A stretch of 64,000 nucleotides of DNA from Aquilaria yunnanensis (lineage: Eukaryota; Streptophyta; Magnoliopsida; Malvales; Thymelaeaceae). The DNA is taken from NCBI GenBank assembly GCA_039654915.1, contig CM077596.1, positions 57,286,501 through 57,350,500 on the forward strand. The letters run 5' to 3'. Under the pieces are notes generated by a model that had not been told where the DNA came from, ran no database searches, and saw nothing but the letters and a program-made list of their open reading frames with translations. The position numbers were made by a program, and so were the translations under genes. The number at the start of each line of letters is the position of its first letter. Position 1 is the first letter of the stretch. Below are positions 1 through 10,765 of the stretch, piece by piece.

Positions 1-1072
1 TTTGGTGTCGATCTCTTTCATCCGAAGTAGCAGGTAGGCTCAATTTCCTCCCTTTTTTTTTTTTAACCGAGGCGTCTTCTTTACTGCTGGGTCAAACTTT
101 TTCAACGCCTTTTGGGCATGTGGAAGTTTCTTCTATTTTTTTCTCATTTCATTGCGTCTCTGCACATGCTCTTGCTTTTGTTTTTGTTTTTGTTTTTTTT
201 TTAATTTCTTGTCTGTTGCTTTTCTTTTTTTTTTTTCTTCATGCATAGATATTTTGGGACCACTGGTGCCTTCAAAAACCTTCCTCCCAAACTTGACCAA
301 GGACTTCTTTTTCTTCCAGGTACGTTCTTTTAGTTTCTTCTTTTTTTTTTCTTGTGCAATTTTGATTTTTAGCTTGCCTTTTACGTTTTGTCTTTAGCGT
401 GAAGCAGCAAATCTTTTGGGGAAGGCTACCGTCTTTCTCCATTGCTACCGACTTATTGTCTAATTTCTGTTTCTTCCTTTGCATTTTTTTTTTCTTGCAG
501 TATCTGTTTAGCTTTCTCCCAAACTTGACCAAGGACATCTTTTTCTTCCAGGTACGTTCTTTTAGTTTCTTCTTTTTTTTTTCTTGTGCAATTTTGAGTT
601 TTTGCTTGCCTTTTAAGTTTTGTCTTCTGCGTGAGAAGCAAATCTTTTTGGGGAGGCTACCGTCTTTCTCCATTGCTACCGACTTATTGTCTAATTTCTT
701 TTTTTTCCTTTGCTTTTTTTTTTTTCTTGCAGTAAGGCAGGCCTTTACTCTCTGTTCAACACTAAAGTGCACACTTTTTCCGAGGGGCATTTATTTTCTC
801 CCAGGTCTCTTTTCCTTTTCCTAGTCAAAGCCTTTTGTCACTGTGTGCCACATTTATACGTTTGGTATTGCATGTGTTTTTGCTTCATGCATCAATGTGT
901 TGATTTCTTTTTCTTTATTCCTTGTCTTTTGCCACATGTACATAACTTGAAATCATCATAAATCAGTTTCTTAATTAACAAAATTTTCTCCGTAACTTCT
1001 CGTCCGATCCAATTCTTCCCTTTCTTTTTATTATTTTTGAAGATAAAATCATTGCTCTTCCAAAATAGACAC
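1..1072. other. Pyrimidine-rich non-coding flank
   Basis: This stretch is dominated by long T and TC runs on the + strand, with several ttccag/ttgcag motifs that resemble plant intron 3' ends. The short open frames here are low-complexity Phe/Leu/Ser or Lys-rich translations of those runs and have no recognisable domain. It ends at the copia target duplication (1073-1077). It could be intronic or 5' flanking DNA of a host gene lying outside the window. Confidence 0.5.
283..732. repeat. 232-bp tandem duplication
   Basis: Two head-to-tail copies (about 283-500 and 515-732) share the block starting ccCaaacttgaccaagga, the ttcttccaggtacg motif, the 'ggaggctaccgtctttctcc' block and a closing T-run plus ttcttgcag. 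The offset between equivalent bases is 232 bp. The copies differ at scattered single bases and in T-run length, so the duplication is fairly recent. Each copy carries a ttccag|gta motif, so splice-like signals are duplicated with it. Confidence 0.85.
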
Positions 1073-1077
1073 CTGCA

Positions 1078-1279
1078 TGATGGGAAATAACAGAGCAAGA
1101 AAGAAATGAGTGCAAAAGCATATATTATTAATCTGAAGGAAGTGCCTTTTTATAGGCAGTACAATGATCCGTTAAGCATTAAACTAACTTGCCTAAAACT
1201 TAGGAAACAAGCTAACTACTTAGCTAAAGATCCGCACAACTCATGATATTCTCAACAGACTTTGAATCAGTCTTCAACA
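1078..1279 (-). repeat. Copia 3' LTR (202 bp)
   Basis: On + it starts tgatgggaaataac and ends cagtcttcaaca. It is bounded on the left by CTGCA and on the right by the polypurine tract. It matches the 5199-5400 LTR except at two transitions. Confidence 0.95.
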
Positions 1280-2739
1280 CTCCCCCTTAATTCAAAGTTG
1301 GTGATAAACAACTGAGCTCTTAGTTCTTCAAACCTTGCTTGAGGAAGGGCTTTAGTAAATAAATCAGCAAGTTGTAGTTCTGATGGGCAGAATTCTATCT
1401 TAACTTCCTCTTCAGCTACAAGATCTCTTATGAAGTGATGCTTAATCTGGATGTGCTTGGTTCTTCCATGCATTACTGGATTTTTTGACATAGCTAGAGT
1501 AGACAAATTGTCACAATAAAGTTGAGTTGCACCTGGTTGCTGTTGATTTAACTCACATAGTAAACGCCTCATCCATACAACTTGACAGGCTGCAGTTGTT
1601 GCAACCACGTACTCAGCTTCTGTTGAGGACAAAGCCACCGTTGTCTGCTTCCTTGATGTCCAAGAAACAACTCCTGAGCCAAATAAAAAACAGTTTCCAG
1701 TGGTACTCTTTCTATCCTCTTGTGATCCTGCCCAGTCACTGTCAGAGTACCCCTTTAATACCATCTGCTCAGTTTTCAAATACCAAACTCCATAGTTTCT
1801 GGTTCCTGCGATATACCTGAGAATCCTTTTTGCTGCCCCGAAATGCTGTTTGGTTGGACATTGCATGAATCTTGAAACCACGCCCACTGAGAAAGCTAGA
1901 TCAGGTCTGGAATGGGTGAGGTATATGAGTTGTCCTACTAGGCTTCGAAACTTTCTTGCTTCAGTCAAACCTGTACCATCTTCTGTTTTCAACTTTTCAT
2001 TCGTATTCATGGGAGTTCCCACGATCTTACAGCCTAACATGTTGAAGTCCTTCAAAAGATCAGTGGCATATTTCTCCTGTGAAAGAAATATACCATTCCT
2101 GGTTTGCTTGATTTCAAAACCAAGAAAGTAACTGAGAGTTCCTAAATTAGTCAGTTCAAACTTGCTCATCATTGCATTTTTAAATTCAGAGACAAACTGA
2201 ACAAATGATCCTGCATAGATCATATCATCAACATATAGGCTTACAAGAATCATACCATCCTCTCCTTGCTTCTTGATGTACAGCGTTGGTTCATTCTGAC
2301 TCCTCTTAAAGCCACTTTGTTGAAAGAACTCGTCTATCTTGAAGTACCATGCACGAGGGGCCTGTTTTAGGCCGTATAATGCCTTTTTCAGTCTATAAAC
2401 TTTATCTTCTTTTCCTGTAATGACAAAACCCTTTGGCTGCTCTACATAGACCTTTTCCATCAAGTCTCCATTAAGAAACACAGACTTAACATCAAACTGG
2501 TAAACTGTCCATTGCAATTGAGCTGCAAGGGCAAGAATTATCCTTACTGTTTCATACCTTGCTACTGGCGCAAAAGTTTCTTCAAAATCCACTCCAGACT
2601 CCTGAGCATATCCACGAGCAACCAGTCTTGCTTTATGTTTTTGTATGCTTCCATCTGAAATGGTATTTGGTTTTAAATATCCATTTGAGACCAATTGCCT
2701 TCTTTCCTTCTGGTAAGTCTGCCATCTCCCAGGTTCCAT
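1267..2739 (-). pseudogene. Copia reverse transcriptase and RNase H
   Basis: The 490-residue frame encodes the C-terminal part of copia Pol. The reverse transcriptase has the FDVKSVFLNGDL motif (about residues 82-93, normally DVKSAFLNG) and the catalytic YVDD at residues 169-172 (nt 2235-2224). RNase H follows, with YSDSDWAG, ALSSTEAEY and LYCDN supplying its acidic residues. The frame runs into the 3' LTR before its stop at 1267, as is usual for compact copia elements. The true upstream join is in another frame: a 1-nt-type frameshift near 2655-2665, just after the KWIFKTKY motif, separates it from the preceding Pol frame. The Met at 2739 is therefore not a real start. The enzyme domains themselves look complete. 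Confidence 0.93.
1280..1289 (-). other. Copia polypurine tract
   Basis: In minus orientation the bases AAGGGGGAG lie directly upstream of the 3' LTR start TGTTGAAG. This is the expected position and composition of the plus-strand DNA primer. Confidence 0.85.
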
Positions 2740-3151
2740 TTTTCTCTATTGCTACAATTTCATTTCTCATGGCCTTTATCCATATGTCGCTTTGTAATGC
2801 TGTCTCTGTGCTCGTTGGATCTCCTGCAAAAAGAGCATAAGTGGAAGAGTATAATTCATCTAAAGATCTGTGCCCCCTTTGAGGTGTTGGAGTTGATTCA
2901 TCAGATGAAGTGGCTTCACTTTTTGCTGGAGTGGTTGCTTCAGAAATTGAAGGACTGTCTTGTCGTTCTTCTATCTGATCTTCATCATTGATTGTGTCTG
3001 TGACTGAGTGTTTTTCTGGGTTATTGTTCCAGGTCATCTTCTCATCAAACTGCACGTCTCGACTGATGATGATCTTCTTATTTTCTGGGTCAAAAAGTCT
3101 ATATGCTTTGGAGTTCAAGCAATAACCGACAAAGATATATTTCTTTGATTT
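2633..3151 (-). pseudogene. Copia integrase C-terminus and IN-RT linker
   Basis: This frame directly continues the integrase after an in-frame TAG at 3152-3154. It contains the copia GKNxxxxF-like tail ('RLFDPENKKIIISRDVQFDE', starting near 3100), an acidic Ser/Thr-rich linker, then the first RT motif (GLKWIFKTKY). It closes at 2633 because of the frameshift shared with the RT entry. The linker has no recognised fold, which is normal for copia. Confidence 0.85.
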
Positions 3152-3154
3152 CTA

Positions 3155-4033
3155 CTGAAGTTTATGTCTTCCAAAGGGTATTAATGCATAACACACACAA
3201 CCAAATATCTTCAGATGAGCAACAGAGGGTTTAGACTCATACCAGGCTTCAAATGGAGTCATGTTCCATACTGCTTTAGTGGGTGATATATTCAGTAAAT
3301 ATACTGCTGTTGCCACTGCCTCTCCCCAGAGTTCATCAGTCAAATCCTTTGTCCTTAACATTGAGCGTGCCATCTCAACAATAGTCCTGTTTCTGCGTTC
3401 TGTTACCCCATTTTGCTCCGATGTATATGGGGCTGTGAGTTCTCTCTTGATTCCCTGGTTTTCACAGAATGTGTTGAATTCCTTGAAGGTAAATTTTCCA
3501 CCTCTGTCTGTTCTGAGCACCTTCAATTTACCACCACTTTGTCTTTCTGTTAGTGCTTTGAACTTGATAAAATGCTCAAATGCTTCTGACTTAAATTTGA
3601 GAAAATATACCCAACACATTCTAGAGTAATCATCAATGAAAAGCAAGAAGTGCTTACTGCCACCATAAGACTCAGTTCTCATTGGTCCACAAATGTCTGC
3701 ATGTACTAGCCCCAATTTTTCATCTGCTCTTTTTGATTGTCCTACTGGAAATGTCTTTCTTGCTTGTTTCCCAAGAGCACATCCCTCACATACATGAGTT
3801 AGTTCCTTGACGGTAGGAAGGCCTTTCACCATGTCTTTACTGGCAAGAAGTTGCATTCCTTTGACATTCAGATGCCTATAACGTTGATGCCATATTTCTG
3901 TTTCATTGAAACTGCCAGTAATCATCCCATAGACCTTTTTCCATGCAAAGTCTATGGGAAACATCTTGTTTTCTGTCATTTCCGTATGGAACAGCACTTC
4001 ACCTGTTTTTCTTTTGACAGTACATGCATTCTT
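3155..4033 (-). pseudogene. Copia GAG-pre-integrase and integrase core
   Basis: The frame opens after an in-frame TAA (4034-4036) and closes at an in-frame TAG (3152-3154), and both neighbouring segments are in the same frame. The zinc-binding pre-integrase module is seen as WHQRYRHLN...CEGCALGKQ. The rve core follows with the DDE residues in HADICGP, VLRTDRGGKF and NGVTERRNRT. The Glu usually found in 'RGGEF' is Lys here, but that is not the catalytic residue. The integrase would act in the nucleus to insert the cDNA. Confidence 0.93.
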
Positions 4034-4036
4034 TTA

Positions 4037-4537
4037 AAAAATCACAGAATAGCCACAATCAACCAATTGCCCTACACTTATTAGATTATGTGCCAAACCT
4101 GGAGCATAATGAACATTTTGAATCAATTTTTCTCTTCCATTGATATTGATTGCAATTGTTCCTTTCCCTTCAATTTGGATCTGATTGTTGTCTCCCAATC
4201 GAACCTGAGCTTTCTGAGTTTCATCTAACTCTTTGAATTTTTCCTTTGCTCCTGTCAGATGATTTGAACATGCACTGTCAAGGTACCAAACTTCTTTAGA
4301 ATCAGCTGGTGCACTTACATATGTCGTGAAGAGATAATCATCATCTCTTTCTTCAGTATACTTTGCATGCTCTTGCTTGCTCCAGCAGTCATCTTCCTTA
4401 TGTCCCAGTTTTTTGCAGTACGTGCACCTTACTGGGCTGCCTCGCCCTCGTCCTCTTCCTCTGAAGGCACCTCTTCCTCCTCTATTTATTTTTGTCACCT
4501 CCCCTTGAACTTGAAATGCTTGTTCTTCTTCTCGGGC
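4037..4537 (-). pseudogene. Copia nucleocapsid knuckle and aspartic protease
   Basis: An Arg/Gly-rich stretch leads into one CCHC zinc knuckle (CTYCKKLGHKEDDC, nt 4426-4385). The protease active-site segment follows as WYLDSACSNHLTG (nt 4288-4250). Most copia proteases have D-S/T-G; the third position here is Ala, so catalysis may be weakened, although Ala at this position may also be a family variant. The segment is in the same frame as gag upstream (stop TAA 4538-4540) and as integrase downstream (stop TAA 4034-4036). Confidence 0.9.
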
Positions 4538-5146
4538 TTATGACCTGTTGATCCTGACTTCATGTGCTTGCAAAGATCCCATTAGTTCATCAAACGACAA
4601 TATGGATAAATCTCTTGATTCCTCTATAGCAGCAACTACATGATCAAACTTTGGGGCTAAACTTCTTAAAATTTTTGCTACTACAGTCTCATCTGTTATG
4701 GTATCACCATATGTGCGCATTTGACTTACAATAGAGGAGATTGAGGCTAGAAACACCTGAACTGTCTCATTGTTTTTCATGCTAGCAGTTTCAAATTCTC
4801 TTCGTAAAGACTGAAGTTTCACAGTCATTACCTTGGCAGATCCCTGGAATTCAGTTCTGAGAATGTTCCAAGCCTGCTTGGAGGTAGTTGTTGATGCAAT
4901 TCTCGAGAAGATAAATTCATCCATTGCTTGCTGAATGAAGAATAAGGCTTTTGCATCCTTTTTCACTTTCTCTCTATGTCGAGCATCATCAGGATTCTCT
5001 GCTGGAAATCCATTCTCTACAAAATCCCAAAGTTCTTGAGACTTGAAGAGAGTCTTCATTTTTATGCTCCAGAACTCATACGATTCTCCTTTGAACAGAG
5101 GAATTTGTGGTTGTGACACACTCACAGCTGAGCTATTTGAAGACAT
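4538..5146 (-). pseudogene. Copia Gag (UBN2-type) N-terminal part
   Basis: I start the protein at the Met at 5146 (MSSNSSAVSVSQ), just downstream of the primer site. The open frame extends to 5242, but that part lies in the LTR and PBS. About 202 residues follow, with the UBN2 Gag signature: LFKGESYEFWSIKMKTLF, the WDFVE motif, and a helical stretch ending LMGSLQAHEVRINRS. An in-frame TAA at 4538-4540 ends it. The frame stays open beyond this into the Arg/Gly-rich nucleocapsid region, so a single base change appears to have cut an originally continuous polyprotein. Confidence 0.9.
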
Positions 5147-5180
5147 TTTGCAATGCACAATGTGAAGCCTAGACTGAAAC

Positions 5181-5195
5181 CTGGCTCTGATACCA
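5181..5195 (-). other. Copia primer-binding site (tRNA-iMet)
   Basis: In minus orientation TGGTATCAGAGCCAG begins 3 bp after the 5' LTR end. This is complementary to the 3' end of initiator tRNA-Met, the usual copia primer. Confidence 0.93.
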
Positions 5196-5198
5196 CAA

Positions 5199-5400
5199 TG
5201 ATGGGAAATAACAAAGCAAGAAAGAAATGAGTGCAAAAGCATATATTATTAATCTGAAGGAAGTGCCTTTTTATAGGCAGTACAATGATCCGTTAAGCAT
5301 TAAACTAACTTGCCTAAAACTTAGGAAACAAGCTAACTACTTAGCTAAAGATCCGCACAACTCATGATATTCTCAACAGACTTTGAATCAGTCTTTAACA
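5199..5400 (-). repeat. Copia 5' LTR (202 bp)
   Basis: It has the same ends as the 1078-1279 LTR and is followed by CTGCA (5401-5405). Both differences between the LTRs are transitions (aacaaagc versus aacagagc; cagtctttaaca versus cagtcttcaaca). Confidence 0.95.
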
Positions 5401-5405
5401 CTGCA

Positions 5406-5700
5406 GCCACGCAAACCTATCGTCGTATCTTCTCTCTGTCCAGCCACCCAATTCAGTTCTAGGAAGCCACTATCAAATTAACCACTCACCTCCAGCTACC
5501 ACCGATGGATTTTTCTTTGAAGAAATAAATAGAGAATAGAGGAAAATCAAAATCGATTTCTTGGCGCCAAACATATCGAGAAGAAAGGAGAAGCAAGGCA
5601 TACCAAACGGATCGAGAAGAAATGAGAAATAAGAATATACAGAAAACAAAGGTAGGGAGACAATTGTGATCAGGTTTGAAGTTTTTTTATTAGTTTTTTA
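5406..5700. other. Short host segment between elements
   Basis: This is mixed-composition DNA with no convincing open frame, lying between the copia target duplication and the first recognisable viral codons near 5.72-5.74 kb. The left integration junction of the pararetrovirus lies in or near this segment but cannot be placed to the base. Confidence 0.4.
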
Positions 5701-5741
5701 TTCGGTTTTATATGTCCATGTAGATCATGTAGTTCTTGGCC

Positions 5742-6076
5742 GTTGATACCGTCAAGAAAGCTAATTCAAGCATTTGTGCTCTTGGGAACATTCACACAGA
5801 TCAGGACATTCCCTACCAATGTGAAATTGGTCATTGATTTCAATATATCCATGGATGAATACGGAGGATTTAAATGTTTGTGTTTTTGTATTCTGCGGAT
5901 GATGAAGAATTGGATGACATTTCTTAGGAGATTCTGGTGCAGAACCTGCTTCACCAAGAAAGAGCTGATCAGGCTATCTTCATAAGCAATTAAGGATCAT
6001 TTTTCTTTCCATGAGGATCATCTAAAAAACCATTATAATTATCTACATGTTGGTCTGGTAATAATCGCTTTAAAAC
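5742..6076 (+). pseudogene. Pararetrovirus movement protein, N-terminal part
   Basis: Short blocks typical of caulimovirid movement proteins appear in successive frames: ALGNIHTD (near 5780), NVKLVIDFNISMDEYG (near 5818-5866), YSADDEELDD (near 5890) and LHVGLV (near 6045). At least two frameshifts and one or more stops separate them. The family forms tubules through plasmodesmata for cell-to-cell movement. The gene is cut at 6076 by the solo LTR and resumes at 8140. Confidence 0.82.
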
Positions 6077-8139
6077 TGTAATGACCCAACTAAATTTAGC
6101 TCACCACCCACACAAGTCTTCCAATTTATCACCTATTTTTAACTACCTCACCCACTACCTACACAAGTTTTTCAATTTGTCACCTACTTTTGACTATCTC
6201 ACCTACCACCCACATAAGTCTTCCAATTTGTATCCCAATTTATCTCCTACTCATCCCCATGTGAATCAAATGGTTTCACTCCATATATACACCCATGGCT
6301 TGCCATACAAGTTCCATTTTAGTCTCCATTTCACTCATTTCACTTACTTACTCTAAAACACTCATTCTCTCCTCCTAAAGCTCAAACACTTATTTGATGA
6401 GTGATTGTTAGTTATTTTTCAATACATAGGCTAACTTTTCTTTGAAATTGAAGAGAGATTTAAGTTAAGGTTATTGTTAATTGATAATTTATTTCGATGA
6501 TTGCAAGAGTCAATTAATTATTAGAATTGTTTCGGATAGATTAAAAATAAATTTGGGCAGATTTTGGTTGGGCATGGTGGAAATTAGAGAGTAGCAAAAG
6601 TGCGAATCGAAGAAGATGAAGAATTGTGTTTCTGGAAACAAATTGGGCTAATAACAGTTTAGGCCCTTAAGGTTTTGAGGAGAGTTTATCGGCATCCCAT
6701 AGTTTAAATGGTTACATTTTGGTCACCGCAAAGCTTGTGTATGGGAAAGTAACTGGGTTAATTACAACATCAGTTCCTAATGCTTCCAACAATACTTCAG
6801 TGAATTCTTAGGTTCCATAAACATTCATTTAGGTTACTGTCAGCAAGTGATTTTTGGTTATTTCTTGAATTGATTATGTTTTGACATAAAATTTTACATA
6901 ATTATTTTAGGCTGCTAAAGAATTATTTCAGGAGTTTGAAAGTTGCATTTTGAGGTAAGTGGCTACTACTATTCTAAAAATTAAATTGTTTTGATATTAT
7001 GTGTGTGTGTGTGTGTGTGTATAAATAATTTCTTCAAAGTGCTAAGTTTTCCAATTTAGTAATTTTTCAATATTTCAATTTAAAGCTATTTTGTGTTAAA
7101 TAAATTTTTAATCAGAATAAGAGTTTTCAATTACAAGTTCTTTTTTAAATTGTTTTCCAAGTGTTTGATTAATTTACTTGTTTATCTACTTATTCGAATT
7201 TTATCTTATTTATGAAATATATTGTGTTTGATTAAATAAGCTGGGATCAAGTATGTTTTTATGGTGATATTTTATACTGAAATTTTATAGCAATTATAAT
7301 GCTCTGAATTTCCATTTTGACTCCGTTTTGGTGGGTGTTGGTTATGTGCCTATACTACTGGAAAAGTGTAGTTTTGGACCATTCATGTAGAGTATTATGT
7401 TCCGTTCTGGTCTGCAGTGCACTGTTTTTAGGACTAGTCCTTCAAGGTGCTCGATCGTTGGCGATTCTTAGATGATTTTGAACGCACTACAGTGGTTTAA
7501 GTGTAGTCACAGTGATCACCCCACCCATTCTACTCTGAATTTTTGTTTTGCTATTCTGCTCTAAACTGCTCTGTTTTAGTTAATGATTTTATTTACAAAT
7601 ATTATTTGCTAAACTCTCAAAATTGCTATTACATTGATTGTGTTCTGACTGTTCAAATATCTTCTAGTAAAGTTTATGTTATTATTTTATAATAATTATT
7701 TTTTGCTTGATCCCTATATATTTTGTATATTGTATTTTTGCTTTCAAAATCCGCTATTTGCTGGGTATTCGTGCTCACCCTGTTTTCACCCCTCTCACAC
7801 AAATTAGGAGTAGTTCAAGTTAGCTAGCAGAAGTGACTACAAGACCAGCAACAATTCAAGACAATTAAAAGTATTTCGTTAGTACTACTGTTAGAAATTT
7901 ATTTATGTTTAGAAAACTCTTTGGATTTTGTTTCATTCCTTAGAACTTTAATATCTTATGGATTATGTCTCAGTTTCAAGAATTGTCGTTGCTCTGCCAC
8001 TTATTCTCAAAAGTTGGATTTTATAAGTTTGGAATTATTTTGGAATATGTAGCCTTGCATGCTTAGAAAAAATTTATTTTCTTAAGTATGCAGTGTGTCA
8101 TCGTCCCGAGACTCCTAAGGTGGGTTTCGAGGCATGACA
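6077..8139 (+). mobile_element. Solo LTR (~2.06 kb) inside viral movement gene
   Basis: It begins TGTAATGACCC and ends GGCATGACA. The 5 bp on each side are AAAAC and AAAGC, a target duplication with one transition. Viral movement-protein coding resumes immediately on both sides, which proves insertion into the viral copy. No ORF, second LTR, PBS or polypurine tract is seen inside. Length, TGTAATG start and GACA end resemble Tekay/Del-type Ty3/gypsy LTRs. Internal features include three imperfect ~50-bp repeats of a 'cacctac...aagtcttccaa' type (about 6095-6250), also found in the LTR at 37254, and a (GT)n tract near 6998-7020. Confidence 0.82.
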
Positions 8140-9193
8140 AAAGCTGTTAACAAGAAATGGTTAGAATACATTTGTAATAATTGCCTTGGGAGATTATAGA
8201 CATAATAAATTCTCTAATTCCCTGCCATGCATTGTTGAATCAAGCTTGTGTGATAGGTTAATTTATTTTAATTATCATCCAAACTTTATTGTTTCTTTGA
8301 TAGATCCTCATGTCATAAAAGTTTTAACTGTGAACATTATGACATCTGGTTTTGATATGTTAAAAGGATCCCAGAACCATGCTTTAGTTTATAGAATTTA
8401 TTACAAGGTCATGACAACACATATTGAACCTAAAGCTTTAGAATTTGATACTCAAGAAGCCAACATAGAAAAGAGTAATGTTGTTGTTCCAAAACTAATT
8501 AAATTGAAAGACATTAAACTTCTAGAAAAATGAATTTTTCGGAATGAAAAACCCATAAAAACCTTGAAACCTTAAGACTTAGAAAGGATAGTTGAATATG
8601 AAAATGGAGAAGTTGAAATCAAATTTAGTAAAGATAGAATTATGAAAATTGATTTTTTAGAATTGGAACAAAAAAGACTTCCTTCAAGAATCACCTATAA
8701 ACCCTCAACCTCTAAAGCTTCATGCTCTTATGATTCAAAATCTAAACATGAGAAACTTGTAGGTAGAACTAGAGAATCAATGGAACAAGTTTCACATCCT
8801 ATTTATAGAATTGATCCAGTTGTCTTAGACAAAGGCCATAACTTAGGAGAACAACAAGAAGAAACAAAATCTGTATCCATAGGATCTCTCAATCTTAGTT
8901 TTTTAGATTTTCAATTAAATATGTTAACAAAATCATTTAAGTTTGACCCTCAAAGCTTAAATGAAGATTTTTGGTCAAACGAGAATGAGATTAAAAGAAA
9001 ATTGTTATATGACACATATACTAAAGAAGACAGGAAAGAAATTAAACACCTTTGGTGTAAAAGGATAATGAGAACTAAAAGGAATTTGAAATTCTTTAAA
9101 TGGTCTATTCAAGCCATAGTATTGGATGAAGAAACTATAATTGATGTTTTAGAAGAAACTTGGTCCACCTACAAGACCAAAAATGGAAAATAA
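8140..9193 (+). pseudogene. Pararetrovirus movement protein C-terminus and following polyprotein
   Basis: The 8186-8533 frame carries the movement-protein blocks VESSLCDRLIYFNYHPNF and ALVYRIYYKVM, which match the conserved C-terminal half of caulimovirid movement proteins. After a stop near 8533, another frame (8642-9193) encodes a charged, Lys-rich segment with FDPQSLNEDFWS and WCKRIMRTKRN. In position this is the linker between movement and coat domains. I cannot assign a fold to it. Stops and shifts make the region non-functional. Confidence 0.75.
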
Positions 9194-10640
9194 ATTACAT
9201 CTCCACACCTACCTAATACTACAGTCATATTAGGGGAAGAAATCAAAACATCTGCTTCACCTTTTAAAGCCTTTGATGTAGAAACTTCAGAAATTACTAA
9301 GAAATCTGTTGATAAAAAGGATCTCCAGAATATTATGAAACACAACAATTACACAAATCTTTACCTACAGTCCATAGGTAAACAAATGAATAGAATTGAA
9401 AATACTTTGGATAAATATAAATTTGGTCTTATAAAAACTTATGTTTATAAGCCAGAACTTTTGCCAGAAACAACCAAGTTTTTAATAAGTTTTCCTAAAA
9501 AATTTCCAGAATTCAAATTAAAACCCAATGATAGAATTACTAATTTAGTGGACTAGATAACTAAATTAACAATTAAATCTGAAGACCACAAAGAGACTAT
9601 TGATAAAAAATAAAAGGGTATTCAGATAAATGTTATTGGTGGAACTTCCAATATCCAAGAATTAGTTACATCATCTCATCCAAAACATGACACCCTGGGA
9701 TTAAATTGAATTTGTTCTGAAGGGGGGAGAAGAGGTCCAATTAGAACGAATAGAGTTTGGAATGTGCCTTATTCTTATGCTCCAACAAAGCCATCTCCAG
9801 TTGATATAAGATTAAGTAATTATTTTGAACCTTATACTTTTGCTGAATATAAAAGAGACTCAATAAGGGAATGAAACATAGATGGTTTATCAGAATACCA
9901 AATAATAAATACTATCTAACATATGATTATGTTTGGAATAGCTGCTAGAAAAGGAGTTGATAATTTAGACCCAGAAATAGCTAATATGATCAGAACTGAA
10001 CAAGAAAGACAAGAAATAAAAAAATACAAGAAAAATACTCACGCTCAACATGGAAATCAATTAATTCAAACAAGTGAACCTGATGCAATAAATACTTTGT
10101 TGTGTATGATTTATTCTCATTTTGTTGGTGACATAGCAAGTAAAGAAAGTAGAAATTGTGAATTGTTATTAAATCTAAGATGTAGAACATTGTCAGATTT
10201 AGAATGATATAAGGATACTTTCTTTACAAGAGTATATGAAAGAGAAAATTGTAGATCTTCCATTTGGAAAGAAAAGTTTATCCAAGGATTACCAAAACAC
10301 TTTGGTCAATTAATCATGGATCGCATTAAGAGAAAAATCAAGGTCATCCTAATCTAGAGAATTATACTTATGGTTAGATCATATCAGAAATAAAATAAGT
10401 TGGTTTAAAAATTTGTTATAAAATGAAATGACAAAAACAGTAAAAAAAGAAAAATTAGTAGGAAGAAAAGAAATGGGAAGACTTTGCTCTCAATTTGGTT
10501 ATGATATTCCAAGACCATACACTGAATATGAGCCTAGAAAACAAAAGAAGTACAAATCCTATAGAAAATATAGTAGAAGAAGGTTTGAAAAATCAAAGAG
10601 AAACCAGAAACTTCTAGAAGATTTAAGAAAATAAAAACTA
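9194..10640 (+). pseudogene. Pararetrovirus coat-protein region
   Basis: Pieces in several frames include RNEIE-type helical segments (9335-9556), an Arg/Pro-rich stretch with VWNVPYSYAPTKPSP (near 9760), a globular segment with GLPKHFGQLI (near 10290), and a Lys/Arg-rich run with SRRRFEKSKRNQK (near 10570-10615). This pattern, ending in a basic region before a CCHC finger, is that of caulimovirid capsid proteins. At least six stops interrupt it. Domain borders are approximate. Confidence 0.7.
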
Positions 10641-10657
10641 GAAAGGATCAAACAGTT

Positions 10658-10699
10658 TGCTGGAAATGTGGAAAACCAAGTCATTTTGCTAATAAATGT
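10658..10699 (+). pseudogene. Pararetrovirus coat-protein CCHC zinc finger
   Basis: The motif CWKCGKPSHFANKC has the C-x2-C-x4-H-x4-C spacing conserved in all Caulimoviridae capsid proteins, where it binds nucleic acid. It lies right after the basic run and before the acidic segment, as expected. Confidence 0.88.
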
Positions 10700-10765
10700 A
10701 AAACAAGGCAAAAAATAAACTCCTTAGAAATTGACGAAGGATTAAAAAAAAGTTTAATGTAAATT

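Larger units (their letters stand above)
1078..5400 (-). mobile_element. Complete Ty1/copia LTR retrotransposon
   Basis: A 4.32-kb element lies between two 202-bp direct LTRs that begin TG and end CA. It is flanked on both sides by the 5-bp target duplication CTGCA (1073-1077 and 5401-5405). A tRNA-iMet primer site follows the 5' LTR and a purine tract precedes the 3' LTR, both in minus orientation. The internal region reads gag, CCHC knuckle, protease, integrase, reverse transcriptase, RNase H, which is the copia order. The LTRs differ at two positions out of 202, so the insertion is young. The polyprotein frame is nevertheless broken by three in-frame stops and one frameshift, so this copy is not autonomous. 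Confidence 0.96.

Noticed and set aside
1..1000. Phe/Leu- and Lys-rich open frames as small proteins
   Set aside because: They are translations of T/TC runs, overlap on both strands and lie across the tandem duplication.
6077..8139. 5' LTR of a full Ty3/gypsy element running into 8-15 kb
   Set aside because: No PBS follows 8139, viral movement-protein coding resumes at once, and the same gene precedes 6077.
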